Made by a program: the position numbers and the translations under genes. A stretch of 64,000 nucleotides of DNA from Hippopus hippopus. Its lineage: Eukaryota > Mollusca > Bivalvia > Cardiida > Cardiidae. The DNA is taken from assembly GCA_946811185.2 (NCBI GenBank), contig OX328098.1, positions 43,339,650-43,403,649 of the forward strand, written 5' to 3'. Positions 11,641-21,112 of the stretch are shown piece by piece; within the stretch, counting starts at the first letter, position 1; every line of letters starts with the position of its first letter. The notes beneath the pieces are model-generated. The model saw only the letters and a program-made list of their open reading frames with translations. It ran no database searches and was not told where the DNA came from.

Positions 11641-11870
11641 GTTCAACATGTGAAAAGGGGCTTTCGGACATTTGCGTAAAGTGTCGTCTCGGATCAGCCT
11701 GCCTAGTACGCGCAGGTTAATCCGAGACGGCACTTTACGTCAACATTAGATTTTGTTCTACAGTGGACTTGCGTGAAATAGAAAATCGCACACGATCGGA
11801 CTGCGCAGGCTGATCCAGGACGAGGCTTTACGCAAATGTTCGAATGCCCATTTTCACGTGCTGAAGGCCG
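11641..11870. mobile_element. M4 MITE, partly deleted
   Basis: Ends are the diverged pair CAACATGTGAAAAGGGGCTT and GCCCATTTTCACGTGCTG. The first hairpin has mutated (GCCTGCCTAGTACGCGCAGG). The second has lost most of its left arm. It is shorter than the 257-262 bp of the intact copies. Confidence 0.75.
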
Positions 11871-11891
11871 TATATAATTTCATACTGAAAT

Positions 11892-12147
11892 TAGCTGAGT
11901 GGGGCTCTGGGAAAGGGCATTTAATGCATGTCCGTGATGCATTACACTAAACAAGTCATCAGATAAGGATCCATAAAATCCACTTTGTCTAACAAACGAC
12001 TGAATCATGAGTTAGAATGGTCCATGGACATTCAGAGGACTTACAAGTAGCAAGAAAATTCGAACCATGAGGGACTGCCCAGGCTGAAATAGGTCAATGC
12101 TCTCTGCAGATACATTAAATCCCCTGTTCACAGAGCATTGCTCATTT
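11892..12147. mobile_element. M3 MITE
   Basis: Left end GGGCTCTGGGAAAGGGCATT and right end CCCCTGTTCACAGAGCATTG are a diverged M3 end pair. The family body ACAAGTCATCAGATAAGGAT and AACGACTGAATCATGAG is present. The internal hairpin is eroded (GACTGCCCAGGCTGAAAT). Confidence 0.75.
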
Positions 12148-13034
12148 GTAGCAAGCAAAGTAAAAGTGACTCATGGTGGATTTTATCTTTGTAAAGGTAG
12201 GAAATCGTGTGAGACATGCCGGCCATGTTTCTCTCATCTACATTGTTGTAATTTTAAGGGCAGAATTGTTTGGTCAAGGAATGAGATGGAGTAAGTTAGC
12301 TTCGCCAAAATGTGACTACCATCGACAAAAATGTCGGCCAGCTGTCCAGAGTCCGAATGAAATCGATATATATTTTCCGCGTGCCGTAACTTGTACTGCA
12401 CAAATGGTAATGTAATTAAGGTATTGCATTTCCTTGTCCAGCGAGAACAGTTAGTTTCTTTGTACATTCCATCACATCGTCTCAAGCGTCTCAAGATTGT
12501 ATCACATTCTGATGTATAAGAGCTTTTTGAGACTTCTTTACAGACGGACGATTACCGTTTTGAGACAGAGAGACAGACAGAGAGGCAGACAGAGAGGCAG
12601 ACAGAGAGACAGACAATACTCACTCTGAAGGATTTCTGCTTTAACAACAATGGTTTTAAAAGTCGCTACGTGCAGGGCGGTTGTAATGGAATCAAAATGT
12701 GATTTCTTTTTCTTGGCCCTCCAAGCAGTGATGGCATTCCTTCAGTAATGGAACTTTTTCGAAACGTTATACGGATTCCTTGGACAATATCCAGAGGGTT
12801 TGTTATAATGAAGAATTGAACGATAAGAAAATGAATGTCAGAGGGTACAGGATAATAAACATACACACTGTATAAAACGATTGCTGATAGTATATTGCTG
12901 TATAACAAAAGCCGAATGTTCTTTTTAATGAAACTAGGAGAAAGACCATCGTTGCCTATTGAAAGAAAAGAGGATCGTAAATGTTGGACTTGGAATATTT
13001 TCAATTTGGTCCATGCATGCTTTTAGTACTGATC
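12148..13034. other. No gene; microsatellite inside
   Basis: No recognised gene. The 112-codon minus-strand frame at 12666-13004 has no recognisable motif and I do not accept it. A GACAGA-type microsatellite occupies 12561-12615. Confidence 0.5.
12561..12615 (+). repeat. GACAGA/GGCAGA microsatellite
   Basis: About nine imperfect six-base units alternating GAGACAGACA and GAGGCAGACA. Confidence 0.85.
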
Positions 13035-13226
13035 CAGAGCTCCAGATAGAGGGAGTGATTTTGGTTTCAAAATTGAAACTATTTATTATTCTCAACTAAA
13101 TCCTATGTTGTGGGTACTCATTAGAATCGTCTCGACGAGACGATTCTATTGAGTACCAACAACATAGGGTTTTGAAGAGAAATAATGGATTTAAAATACC
13201 ATCACTCCCTCTTATCTGTAGCTCTG
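13035..13226. mobile_element. Palindromic MITE with 7-bp duplication, hAT-like
   Basis: A 192-bp foldback. The ends are CAGAGCTCCAGATAGAGGGA and TCCCTCTTATCTGTAGCTCTG, and the centre is CGTCTCGACGAGACG at about 13134. The element is flanked on both sides by ACTGATC (13028-13034 and 13227-13233). Ends starting CAGAG with a 7-8 bp duplication suggest the hAT superfamily (inference). It has no coding capacity. Confidence 0.85.
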
Positions 13227-13286
13227 ACTGATCTGTAAATTGGACTTCCTATACTATAAGGACTGTGTATCTGATAAAGCATAGTA

Positions 13287-13482
13287 TTAACCCGTAGGCC
13301 GCTAAATAAATAAGATGAAACTTTCAAGTCGATTATAAAAACCTAAATATTGCTACTTTAAAGGCATAAAGATAAAGTATCTCCATATCGGACAGTGTAG
13401 ATCCATGATCAGACTGCACGGAACGTGATCTGCACTGTCCGCAAAAGGTCCTTGAGTCGCGCTTAGCAGCCCAGGGGTTAAC
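13287..13482. mobile_element. M1 MITE, TTAA-bounded
   Basis: Begins ATTAACCCGTAGGCCGCTAA and ends TTAGCAGCCCAGGGGTTAA. The hairpin core GTGTAGATCCATGATCAGAC is followed directly by GATCTGCACTGTCCGC, so most of the right inner arm is deleted. A further degraded M1-like piece follows to about 13583. Confidence 0.75.
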
Positions 13483-13602
13483 TCATTGACCATCTGTAAT
13501 GAGTTCGCAGCATGTTGGGTCTGGTCTTGATCTATGCTTTCTGCAAAAACTTATGTTTTCGGCTACATAGCGCTGAAGGATTTAACCACTAAGAATCTTG
13601 AC

Positions 13603-13792
13603 CGACTGCGGTAGCTCAGTCGGTAAAGTACTGGGCTTTTAATCTCCGGTCGTCGGTTCGATTTTTCTGCTCGGCTAAATTTTTTTCCGAGGAATGATGA
13701 TAGTCATTGCAACAGGGTTCGTTTCTCTGCCTCTGCTTAACATTAACATTGAAGTAATGTTAAAAAACGACGTTAAATACTAAATAAACAGA
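13603..13792 (+). mobile_element. tRNA-derived SINE
   Basis: The head GCGGTAGCTCAGTCGGTAAA is an A-box and GTCGGTTCGATTTTT is a B-box-like sequence, spaced as in a tRNA gene. The body TTCCGAGGAATGATGATAGT and the tail AACGACGTTAAATACTAAAT are shared with the other SINEs here. It is short, so part of the middle is missing. It is not a tRNA gene: acceptor and anticodon stems do not pair. Confidence 0.8.
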
Positions 13793-14109
13793 GAAACTTT
13801 GCATCTGAGGTCTCTAGTACTAAACGACGACGATGAAAAGAAAGAATGGTAAATAATTTGTTTTCAGCCTATTACTGTACTGCCGTAATATAATACGAAT
13901 TTGTACGGATTCTTTGATTCCTTGGTCCAAAGCCAAAAACGACGGCTTTAGTCGAACGTGCTGTCTGATCTTGGATCTATACCGACTGCTTGTTTAGTCA
14001 AGCTGTTGGCATAAAAATCTTTCTAAAAATCGGTAGGTTGTATTTTTATACGTCGTTGTTCTATGCAGTCTGATCTTGATCTAAACTTTCCTCAAAAGTG
14101 CACTGGCAG
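13793..14109. other. Degraded M1-like sequence
   Basis: No gene. AACGTGCTGTCTGATCTTGG near 13957 and GCAGTCTGATCTTGATCTAA near 14066 are M1 hairpin arms in a badly diverged setting. Confidence 0.5.
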
Positions 14110-14326
14110 CTTAACCCAACACTTCTAAATAAATAGAATGAAGATTTCCAGCCAAAAGTATATACCGCAACATTGCGATAACAAAGTACTTGTTGCTTGG
14201 AAAAAAACCTTACCGCACCGGACATTGTAGATCCAAGATCAGACTGCACGTTCTGCGTAGTCTGATCTTGATCTACACTGTCTGCAAAAGAGCATTTAGT
14301 TTCACTTAGCAGCGTAAAGGTTAAGG
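14110..14326. mobile_element. M1 MITE, TTAA-bounded
   Basis: From CTTAACCCAACACTTC to GCAGCGTAAAGGTTAAG. The core hairpin GATCAGACTGCACGTTCTGC and TAGTCTGATCTTGATCTACA is nearly intact. Confidence 0.75.
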
Positions 14327-14454
14327 GTTATGAAATATCCAGAGGGTCTGATATAACGAACATGAACTAATTGAATCACCCAGTATCGTAAACCCATTTG
14401 TAGAGAGAGGAAAAAAACATTCGTATTGTGCTCGTTGTGAATAGATTTCTGTAA

Positions 14455-14690
14455 ATGAGCTATGCTTTGGGAAAAGGGGGTTTAATGCATTTGCAAACAG
14501 TATCGACCCATGTCAGCCTGCGCATTCCGCGCAGGCTGACATGGGCCGAAACCTTTTTGCTATTTTGAAAATTCTCGGCATGTCTATATTATGATTCAGT
14601 TGGTTTTTAGACTAATTTGATTTTATGGATCCATAATTATGTCATGACTTGGATGGTAGAATGCATCACGGGAATGTATTAAACTTCTAT
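14455..14690. mobile_element. M3 MITE
   Basis: Starts ATGAGCTATGCTTTGGGAAA. The hairpin CATGTCAGCCTGCGCATTCC and GCGCAGGCTGACATGGG is intact. ATTTTATGGATCCATAATTA marks the body. The far end is eroded. Orientation is opposite to the copy at 28821. Confidence 0.75.
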
Positions 14691-14754
14691 TAAACAAGCT
14701 ATAGAAAGCATACATATAGCCTGTAAAATCTCAGATATGGTAAGTTCACGCTTC

Positions 14755-14985
14755 TCCCTCTACCACACAATCTCGAGTTTTAACAACACCTAGGAAAAAC
14801 GCCTTTGAAAACAAAACCTTGTGGAAATAGCAGAAAATGCTGATAAAAAGAATTTTCTCCTCTTCCCACAGTATTTTCTACGCTTTCATGGACAAAGTGC
14901 ATTGTTCAAGCCGAACATTTGCAGCCTGTAAATGCTTTCAATATCGAAAGGTTTAAAATGTTGTCATCTGGTAAAGACTAAGGGA
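14755..14985 (-). mobile_element. M2 MITE, diverged
   Basis: CTACCACACAATCTCGAGTT at one end and TGTCATCTGGTAAAGACTAA at the other are M2 ends. The foldback AGCAGAAAATGCTG is partly decayed. Confidence 0.65.
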
Positions 14986-15019
14986 TACCATATTGATACT
15001 TGTCATGCTACAATGTTTT

Positions 15020-15190
15020 CGACGATGTTTGTGTGGGAAAGCAGCCAGTGCCTAGGGAAGAATATTGTGCGAAGTGCTGAAAAACGGAACCGTCTAGGAA
15101 AATATGGGTAGGTCCACTAGCCACCTCTATACAACTGAAAAAAATTAAAGACGGCGTTGAATAGAATACTTAACAAATAAAACCATACTT
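15020..15190 (+). mobile_element. SINE 3' part
   Basis: TGGGAAAGCAGCCAGTGCCT, GTAGGTCCACTAGCCACCTC and the tail GACGGCGTTGAATAGAATAC match the 3' half of the tRNA-headed SINEs (compare 37880-38008). The tRNA-like head is missing. Confidence 0.65.
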
Positions 15191-16748
15191 TCAATAATGG
15201 TGTGCTTGTCCCGAGCATTTCCTCTTTTTGCTACAATGTTTTCAATAGTCGTCAGCTGCAAGATAAAGTTAGAAATCGATATGTGGTACTGGTTGTGTCA
15301 AGATGCACTGCAAAGCCAAACTCTGTAATAATGTAATAAAGACCAAAAGTCATCAATCAAACGCGCTCTGAAGAAGTTTATTTGAGCGAGTGTCAGAGTC
15401 TTTACAGGCGCTATCTAACACTGTGTCGTGTAATCAACCGTAGATCAACGGGAAATTCTGTAATATAGACCTGCACGCTATGTCTTCTCCCTTACAGCGA
15501 TAAATATTGAGATAGACATTTTTTTCCAGGAGTAGGGTGTCATTTAGTGCTGTTGCGCTGATGATTTAGGTGCAGAACATGCGCTCAAAATTTATTTTCA
15601 TTAGCTGTGACACATTTTGGACCAGTAAAAACAATGCACTTATTTGACTATAGTAGAGTTAAAGAAGCCAAATTCCAGAAAATCACCTTATCACCAATGT
15701 CTGATGTAGTTTGACCGTAGGACGAAATGTACACCCTACCAATGAACTTAGCTGTAGATGCCCCTTTAGAGTGCATCCGGCTCCTTTTCAGTTATTTCAT
15801 TGCCAGTATTTCCTAAAAAAAAAGACTTAGACTAAGGAATTGAGCATTTTGACTCGTACGATTCTGTCCATTCTTATCCTGGACATACATTAACCCCAAG
15901 CACCAAATCTGGACGATAGGGTGCCAGTGTTAAACCATTTTTATGAAGTCGATCGCACTACTTTTTTTTTCCGAAAACTGCATATAGTCTTGAGATTGAG
16001 CCCAAAGGCCGAGTTATCAGTTTCTTCGTTTTGCCATGTTCATTAAATGAATATCGAACAACAAAATTTCAGACGTCCAAAATTGAAACACTTGCAGATA
16101 ACATAATAGACTGTGTCTTCGGTTGGGTAGAAAATATTGTGGCATACCCACAATCTAGTGAGAGATATAGGATCTGACATACCTTCAGTAATCATACGCC
16201 ACATTTCTGAAACAGCTGACCTAGATTTCTTTGTGAAATTAACTGTCATAACAGATAATTGTGACAGGGGTGCGAATTTTATCATCTTTAGCTTCAAAAC
16301 AGAACCATTACATGCAAGTTTCCATAGAACAGTGAACTACTTTTCATCCGTGGAGTACACACTTGTCAAAGAAGCGAATAGACTTAATGTAAATATCAAT
16401 ACAAATGTACATGTAGGCCTCTGTATTAACACATTATGAACTTTAAATCTTAAGTGATGTAGAGAATCTGACATTGGTTAGCTTTTGAGGTTTAATCTTA
16501 TTAAAAGAGTGTAGAAAAAATGCTTACATCAAACGTGTGTCAGGTAAGGAAACTCGTTGTGGCTGTATAACAATGAAAACAAGGGTAGTTATGTGTTAAT
16601 TACAAATCGAACTTTGATAACACTGAAATCATGCGTAAGAGATCTGAAAATTCTAAGTATCGTATATTGCCTGGGAAATCACAGATTAGTTAAGCTTCAA
16701 TTTGGTCAAACTTATACTGTATCTGTACCTTATTACATGGTGGGTGGT
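15191..16748. other. No gene; M2 remnant near 16040-16150
   Basis: A long stretch with no accepted gene. ATTGAAACACTTGCAGATAA and GTAGAAAATATTGTGGCATA near 16081-16145 are half of an M2 copy. The overlapping opposite-strand frames of 84 and 100 codons at 16043-16439 have no family resemblance I can name. Confidence 0.45.
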
Positions 16749-16897
16749 AGCATTTAACACCCATTCTAAATATTCTTCTGATTCTATTTTTGTCCAATAC
16801 AAACAATTTGATTGGCTGAGACAGACCGTCTCAGCCAATCAAATTACCAGTGTTGGATTTTAGGATTATAATGAATTTAGACTGATTGGTGCATACG
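16749..16897. mobile_element. M5 MITE, likely
   Basis: GCATTTAACACCCATTCTAA and AGACTGATTGGTGCATAC are inverted ends like those of M5. The centre is a sharp hairpin, TTTGATTGGCTGAGAC facing GTCTCAGCCAATCAAA with a five-base loop. M5 at 61041 has the equivalent ATTGGCTAAACC and GGTTTAGCCAAT hairpin. Confidence 0.65.
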
Positions 16898-17451
16898 GTC
16901 ACGGTCTCTTTCCGAGAAAATATGGTCCTTATTTCGGGTGATGGAGAGCTGTTTTACATTTGGAAACCCAATGGAACAATTACTGTCTTTGTTTATTAAT
17001 AGCACACCAGAATGTTATCGATGGCACGATGACCTTATGGCGTGTTGAGTGCTTATCGTGGCATATCTGTTTCCAGAAAATGGATTAGAGTCATCAACAT
17101 TGTGTAATCGCCTCATGTAGTACTTGTATTCTGCCGCTGATGGCTTTTGAATTTCGCAGTTGGTAAACTATAGTATATGGAAGCAGTTGTCATACATGTA
17201 ACTAGAATTTTTTCCTTTTCCCACAATGACATATCTTTTCTAGCCAAGCAAGCCCCATTGCGACGTTATATCTATTCTATTAGCTCTTAATCAGACGAAA
17301 CGCTCCAAATTTGATTTCTACTCTGCAAATGCTTTTAATTAGAACCAGCCTAAAGTTTTGTCCTCTGGTAAAGAGTTAATGGCCAATGTAGTTTAATTTA
17401 TACCTATTTATTTCATATCGATTTTGAAACCCGTTCTTACAACTTACATTC
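16898..17451. other. No gene; weak M2 remnant
   Basis: CTTTTCCCACAATGACATAT near 17215 and CTAAAGTTTTGTCCTCTGG near 17351 look like decayed M2 sequence. Nothing else recognised. Confidence 0.45.
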
Positions 17452-17713
17452 GGCCTGCAACTCGCGAAAAGGGATATTCGGACATTTGCGTAAAGTGTCG
17501 CCTCGGATCAGCGTGCGCAGTCCGCACAGGCTAATCCGAAACGACACTTTCCGTTTTTTATGTAATTTTCTGTTTTGCGCAAGTCTTCTGTAGCTCAAAA
17601 TCTAATGTAGTCGTAAAGTGCCGTCTCGGATCAGCCTGCGCCGACTGCGCAGGCTGATCCGAGACGACACTTTACGCAAATGTCCGAATGCCCCTTTTCG
17701 CGTGTTGCAGGCC
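17452..17713. mobile_element. M4 MITE, well preserved
   Basis: Ends GGCCTGCAACTCGCGAAAAG and CTTTTCGCGTGTTGCAGGCC. Both hairpins are present; the second (GATCAGCCTGCGCCGACTGC and GCAGGCTGATCC) is nearly perfect. Confidence 0.9.
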
Positions 17714-18234
17714 ATTTGATGATTGCTTCTTGGAAACGTTAGCCAGTAGTCGCGCCGTGATGTAGGTAGTTCATTAGCTCGACCCCGCTCATCATAGAAC
17801 CCAGAATCTTAGATTTAGAGGCCGATTCTCTACCCCTAACCCGCTGTTATCTACATATAAACGATGAAGATAGAAATCAAATCTCACAGAACATACAGCA
17901 TGACCTTGGAACAGCGTCCGGTAGTTTCTGAGAAGTTCTGCCCCGACAGGCTTGGGTTGAAATTGGATGAAATACCCATTTCATAGATTATTATGGTAAT
18001 GATTGATAAATCTGTAACGAGAAAAATGGCATGCCTTCCGTATGATTGATCGACCGAATGGACCATTGAAATAGCGATGATTACATGGCCTCTTACGGTC
18101 TTGAATTACGAAAGGAAACCAATTTACCACACGGCATACTCTTTGTATCTGCACGAAATGCTTTATAGCAACCTTATTCTAAGATAGCTTTACAAATGAA
18201 AAATATATAAGAGCGGTGCTCTGGCAAAAGAGAG
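17714..18234. other. No gene recognised
   Basis: Unassigned sequence between M4 and M1 copies. No frame or repeat I can support. Confidence 0.45.
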
Positions 18235-18450
18235 TGCGACTCGAGGACCTTTTGCGGACAGTGTAGATAAAGATCAGACTTCACAGAACGTGCAGTCTGA
18301 TATTGGATCCACACTGTCCGATAAGGATATATCCTCCCTCCAAAAAAAAAAAAAAGGCGAATAAATGAATAAATAAATAAATTAATAATATTTCGGATTT
18401 TACTATAGCTTAAAAGTTCCATTTCACTTGTGCAGCATGTTAAGGATTAA
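18235..18450. mobile_element. M1 MITE
   Basis: GACCTTTTGCGGACAGTGTA leads into the hairpin CAGACTTCACAGAACGTGCAG and its partner arm ATTGGATCCACACTGTCCG. The right end GTGCAGCATGTTAAGGATTAA is a diverged M1 end. The left TTAA end is eroded. An A-run and AATAAATGAATAAATAAATA lie in the right half. Confidence 0.75.
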
Positions 18451-18677
18451 TGCATGTCCATAATGCATTATACCAGGTAAGTCATCACATTATTATGCCA
18501 TAGATCCGGCATGAAATCCATTTTGTTAAACAATCGACTGAATCATGGGTTAGAATGGTTCTGCTGCATTCAGAAAATCTACAAACAGCAAAGCGTTTCA
18601 ACTCGTGTTGACATAGGTTGTTATTTTTTTTTAAAGATACACTAACCCCCCTTTTCCACAGGGCATGGCTCATTTTT
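18448..18677. mobile_element. M3 MITE, abutting M1
   Basis: GCATTATACCAGGTAAGTCA and ACAATCGACTGAATCATGGG are the M3 body. The right end CCCTTTTCCACAGGGCATGG is present. The left 45 or so bases of M3 are missing, just where M1 ends. The central hairpin is decayed. Confidence 0.75.
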
Positions 18678-18851
18678 TGAGTTATCTGCCTATCTGTAAT
18701 GAGACACCATTTTGATAGTTAACAACTAGTCCGAGTTTAAAGTTATTACCATCACTAATGACAGATATCAGAAAATCTCACAGGTTTCGCACAACTACGA
18801 TGCAACGACGATAGGGCTATGACAATATCACTGGACTTTCTTCGACAACAG

Positions 18852-19240
18852 GTCCTGCGTGGCCCAGTGGTAAAGTGTAGGATTTTAGTCAAACTGCGGC
18901 GTTAGGTAGGGTACGGTGTCGATCAAGGGTCAGACTGCGCCTTCTGTGCAGTCTGGTCTTCATCTTTGTTGTCCGTTGAAGGTATCGAGGTCGCCACTGG
19001 CAATGAATGAGTTGAATACTCATATCTGGTGTGGGCTCAGTGGTAAAGTATTGGACTCAAAACTTGAAGGCCCAGGGTTCGAGCTTCACTGGAAGCACCG
19101 TGTGTTTCACGGAAGAGTCCTTTGGCAAGACATTTTAGAATCCTAGACCGGTACTGGTGAGATCCGTGACAAACAGGAATAAGCGAGCTGTAACCGTGAC
19201 ATAGCTGAAGTAATGTTGGAAGAGACTTGAAACACTGCAT
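18852..19240 (+). mobile_element. SINE heads with an M1 core between them
   Basis: CTGCGTGGCCCAGTGGTAAA (18855) and GTGTGGGCTCAGTGGTAAAG (19030) are two A-box-like heads. The second is followed by CCAGGGTTCGAGCTTCACTG, a B-box, and by a body with GACCGGTACTGGTGAGATCC. Between them (18906-18985) lies an M1-type hairpin, GACTGCGCCTTCTGTGCAGTC. It looks like a SINE pair or one SINE with an insertion; the order of events is not clear. Confidence 0.6.
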
Positions 19241-19837
19241 AATCAATCATTTCTTCGATAACACCCGAGCCAATAAACAATCTTTGTCTGACGAAATCGT
19301 AATAACGGTCTGGAAGACATGTTAAAGTCGGATAAGCTCCGTTAATCCGCCATAATTGAAAAGCATAGTTTCTAGGAAGCGAATGCTGTCTCCGATTGGG
19401 TCTAAATTGCCTGATTTGTCATTGTCATTTACAGAGATGTGAGAAAATCCCAAGACACTGTATCTCCTAGTCCGAACACATTCTCGGAAACGATTTTGTT
19501 GACACTAATGAAAAGTCGCGTACCCGAGGGTCCTTTTTGTCTTTTTATAAGTTCTTCGTGTAGTGTGCTATCATTGCTATATGCTATTTGACGTTTTACC
19601 AAAACAGTCTCGAGTTTTAACTACCATGTACATAAAGGCCTCTTGAAAACATTGTGGGAAGATGAGGAAATACTGGTAATCAGCATTTTCTCCTTTCCCG
19701 CAATGTTTTCTACCATTTCAAAGACAAATACTATTATTTAAGACACTTGGAATTTGTTCTCTGAAAATGAATTTAACTTTGATGAGTCTTAAATTTTGTA
19801 GTCTTGTAAAGAATGAATATTTGATTGGATTAGATTG
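19241..19837. other. No gene; M2 copy at 19590-19815
   Basis: Unassigned up to about 19590. Then a diverged M2 copy in reverse orientation: CAGTCTCGAGTTTTAACTAC, GGAAATACTGGTAATCAGCA and TTTTCTCCTTTCCCGCAATG. Confidence 0.55.
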
Positions 19838-20082
19838 CATGGTGTTTAACGCCGTTTTCAGCATTATTTCACTTATATCACTGCGGCCAGTTCATCTATC
19901 CATGCTTTCCTGGCGTTTCTTTTACCAGTAGTCCGCATTGTATTCTTTTCAAGCCACTGGCTGCTTTCCCACATAACCGTCGTCGAACCAATGGTCAGCA
20001 TTGAGAGAGGAATGAATCTTTTGGCAATGACTATTATCAATCCTTGAAGTCCTGTAGGCTATCGACTGAGCTACCGGGGCTT
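19838..20082 (-). mobile_element. tRNA-derived SINE, minus strand
   Basis: On the plus strand it begins with the reversed tail GGTGTTTAACGCCGTTTTCA and ends with the reversed head CTATCGACTGAGCTACCGGG. The body has GCCACTGGCTGCTTTCCCAC. It is the same SINE family as 39180-39435. Confidence 0.8.
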
Positions 20083-20311
20083 GGCTTAAAGAATGAAGAT
20101 TTTTTTCGTGGCTCTTTCCCCGTCTAAAATATTGCTGAAAACAACATTGAGCATCATTACATCAAATCAAACACCAGCGGATATATACGATACGCATATA
20201 AGTCAATATATCTCATAGAAATATACAGAAAATGGTCTTAAAATGAACTTCATGACGGTGTTTCACGGGGAAAAAAGCCTACATTATTACCCTTTTGATG
20301 CCATAGAGGAA
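20083..20311. other. Unassigned spacer
   Basis: No frame or repeat recognised. Confidence 0.4.
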
Positions 20312-20410
20312 AGTCATAGCTTTTGCGGACGGCATAGATCAAGATCAGACTGCACAGAACGTGCAGTCTGATCTTGTATCTATGCCGTCCGCTTGTTTGG
20401 TCGACCGTAT
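20312..20410. repeat. M1-like hairpin, CGGACGGC subtype
   Basis: GCGGACGGCATAGATCAAGA faces TGTATCTATGCCGTCCGC across the loop TGCACAGAACGTGCA, an almost perfect stem. The arms carry GGACGGCATAGATC in place of GGACAGTGTAGATC, as at 28247-28452. No TTAA end is certain. Confidence 0.75.
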
Positions 20411-20689
20411 ACGCATAGAACTCGTCCTTAGATACAGTGGGTTGTATTTTTAGCAGTCGAAAGAAGTCGAGTTTGAATATATTTGGCTTTGAAATATAGA
20501 AGTCGCTGCCACAATGGCAAAACTTTAGAGTAGTGAATATTTGGAGAATGTGCAAACGACAAAATTAAGATGCTCTTAAATAATAGAATATTGTAATTGA
20601 AAGAGTAAATAGCATTCGTATGAAAAGGGGCAAGTTTCTACCCAACAGAAATGTTTTTATTTTCTGAAATTGCTTTCCATATCTTCATG
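20411..20689. other. Unassigned spacer
   Basis: The overlapping minus-strand frame of 101 codons (20250-20555) runs through the M1 hairpin and is not a gene. Nothing else recognised. Confidence 0.4.
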
Positions 20690-21112
20690 CTCATGGTTCT
20701 ATAATACCGTTGCGTTTGATGAACGGTCGTAATGAAGTGTCGCCGGAAACAAGACAGATTGAGAACCGGTGACGTAATATGTCATTAACCAGTGTTCTTT
20801 TATAATAAAGACACGGGTTTAGGTGATATCGAATCTCATTTAGGTAGAACATGATAACGTAATCATATTCATGTAGATAGATTTACCTGCTATGATGTCT
20901 TTTTCCTACAATGTTCTCAGAAATCTTCGTCCTTATGGTAAGGCTTCATGACGGGTTTTAATGAAATGTCTTCGGAAATAAGAGAGATTGAGAACCAGGA
21001 ACGTTATGTGTCGTTTATCAGTATTGGAGTACAATATAGACTCGAGTTTAAGTAATATCGAACCTCATTTAGGCAGAACATGATAACTGCGATGATGTCT
21101 TTGGTGTATCTA
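20690..21112. repeat. Two units of a ~230-bp tandem repeat
   Basis: Each unit has TTTTAATGAAATGTCTTCGG or a variant, GATTGAGAACCGGTGACGTA, ATATCGAATCTCATTTAGG, GCAGAACATGATAAC, and then TCTTTTTCCTACAATGTTCTC. Units start near 20715 and 20950. The same unit recurs at 23270-23690 and 24040-24430. No coding frame; not recognised. Confidence 0.75.

Noticed and set aside
12666..13004. 112-codon minus-strand frame
   Set aside because: No motif, hydrophobic stretches typical of AT-rich random sequence, no splice context.
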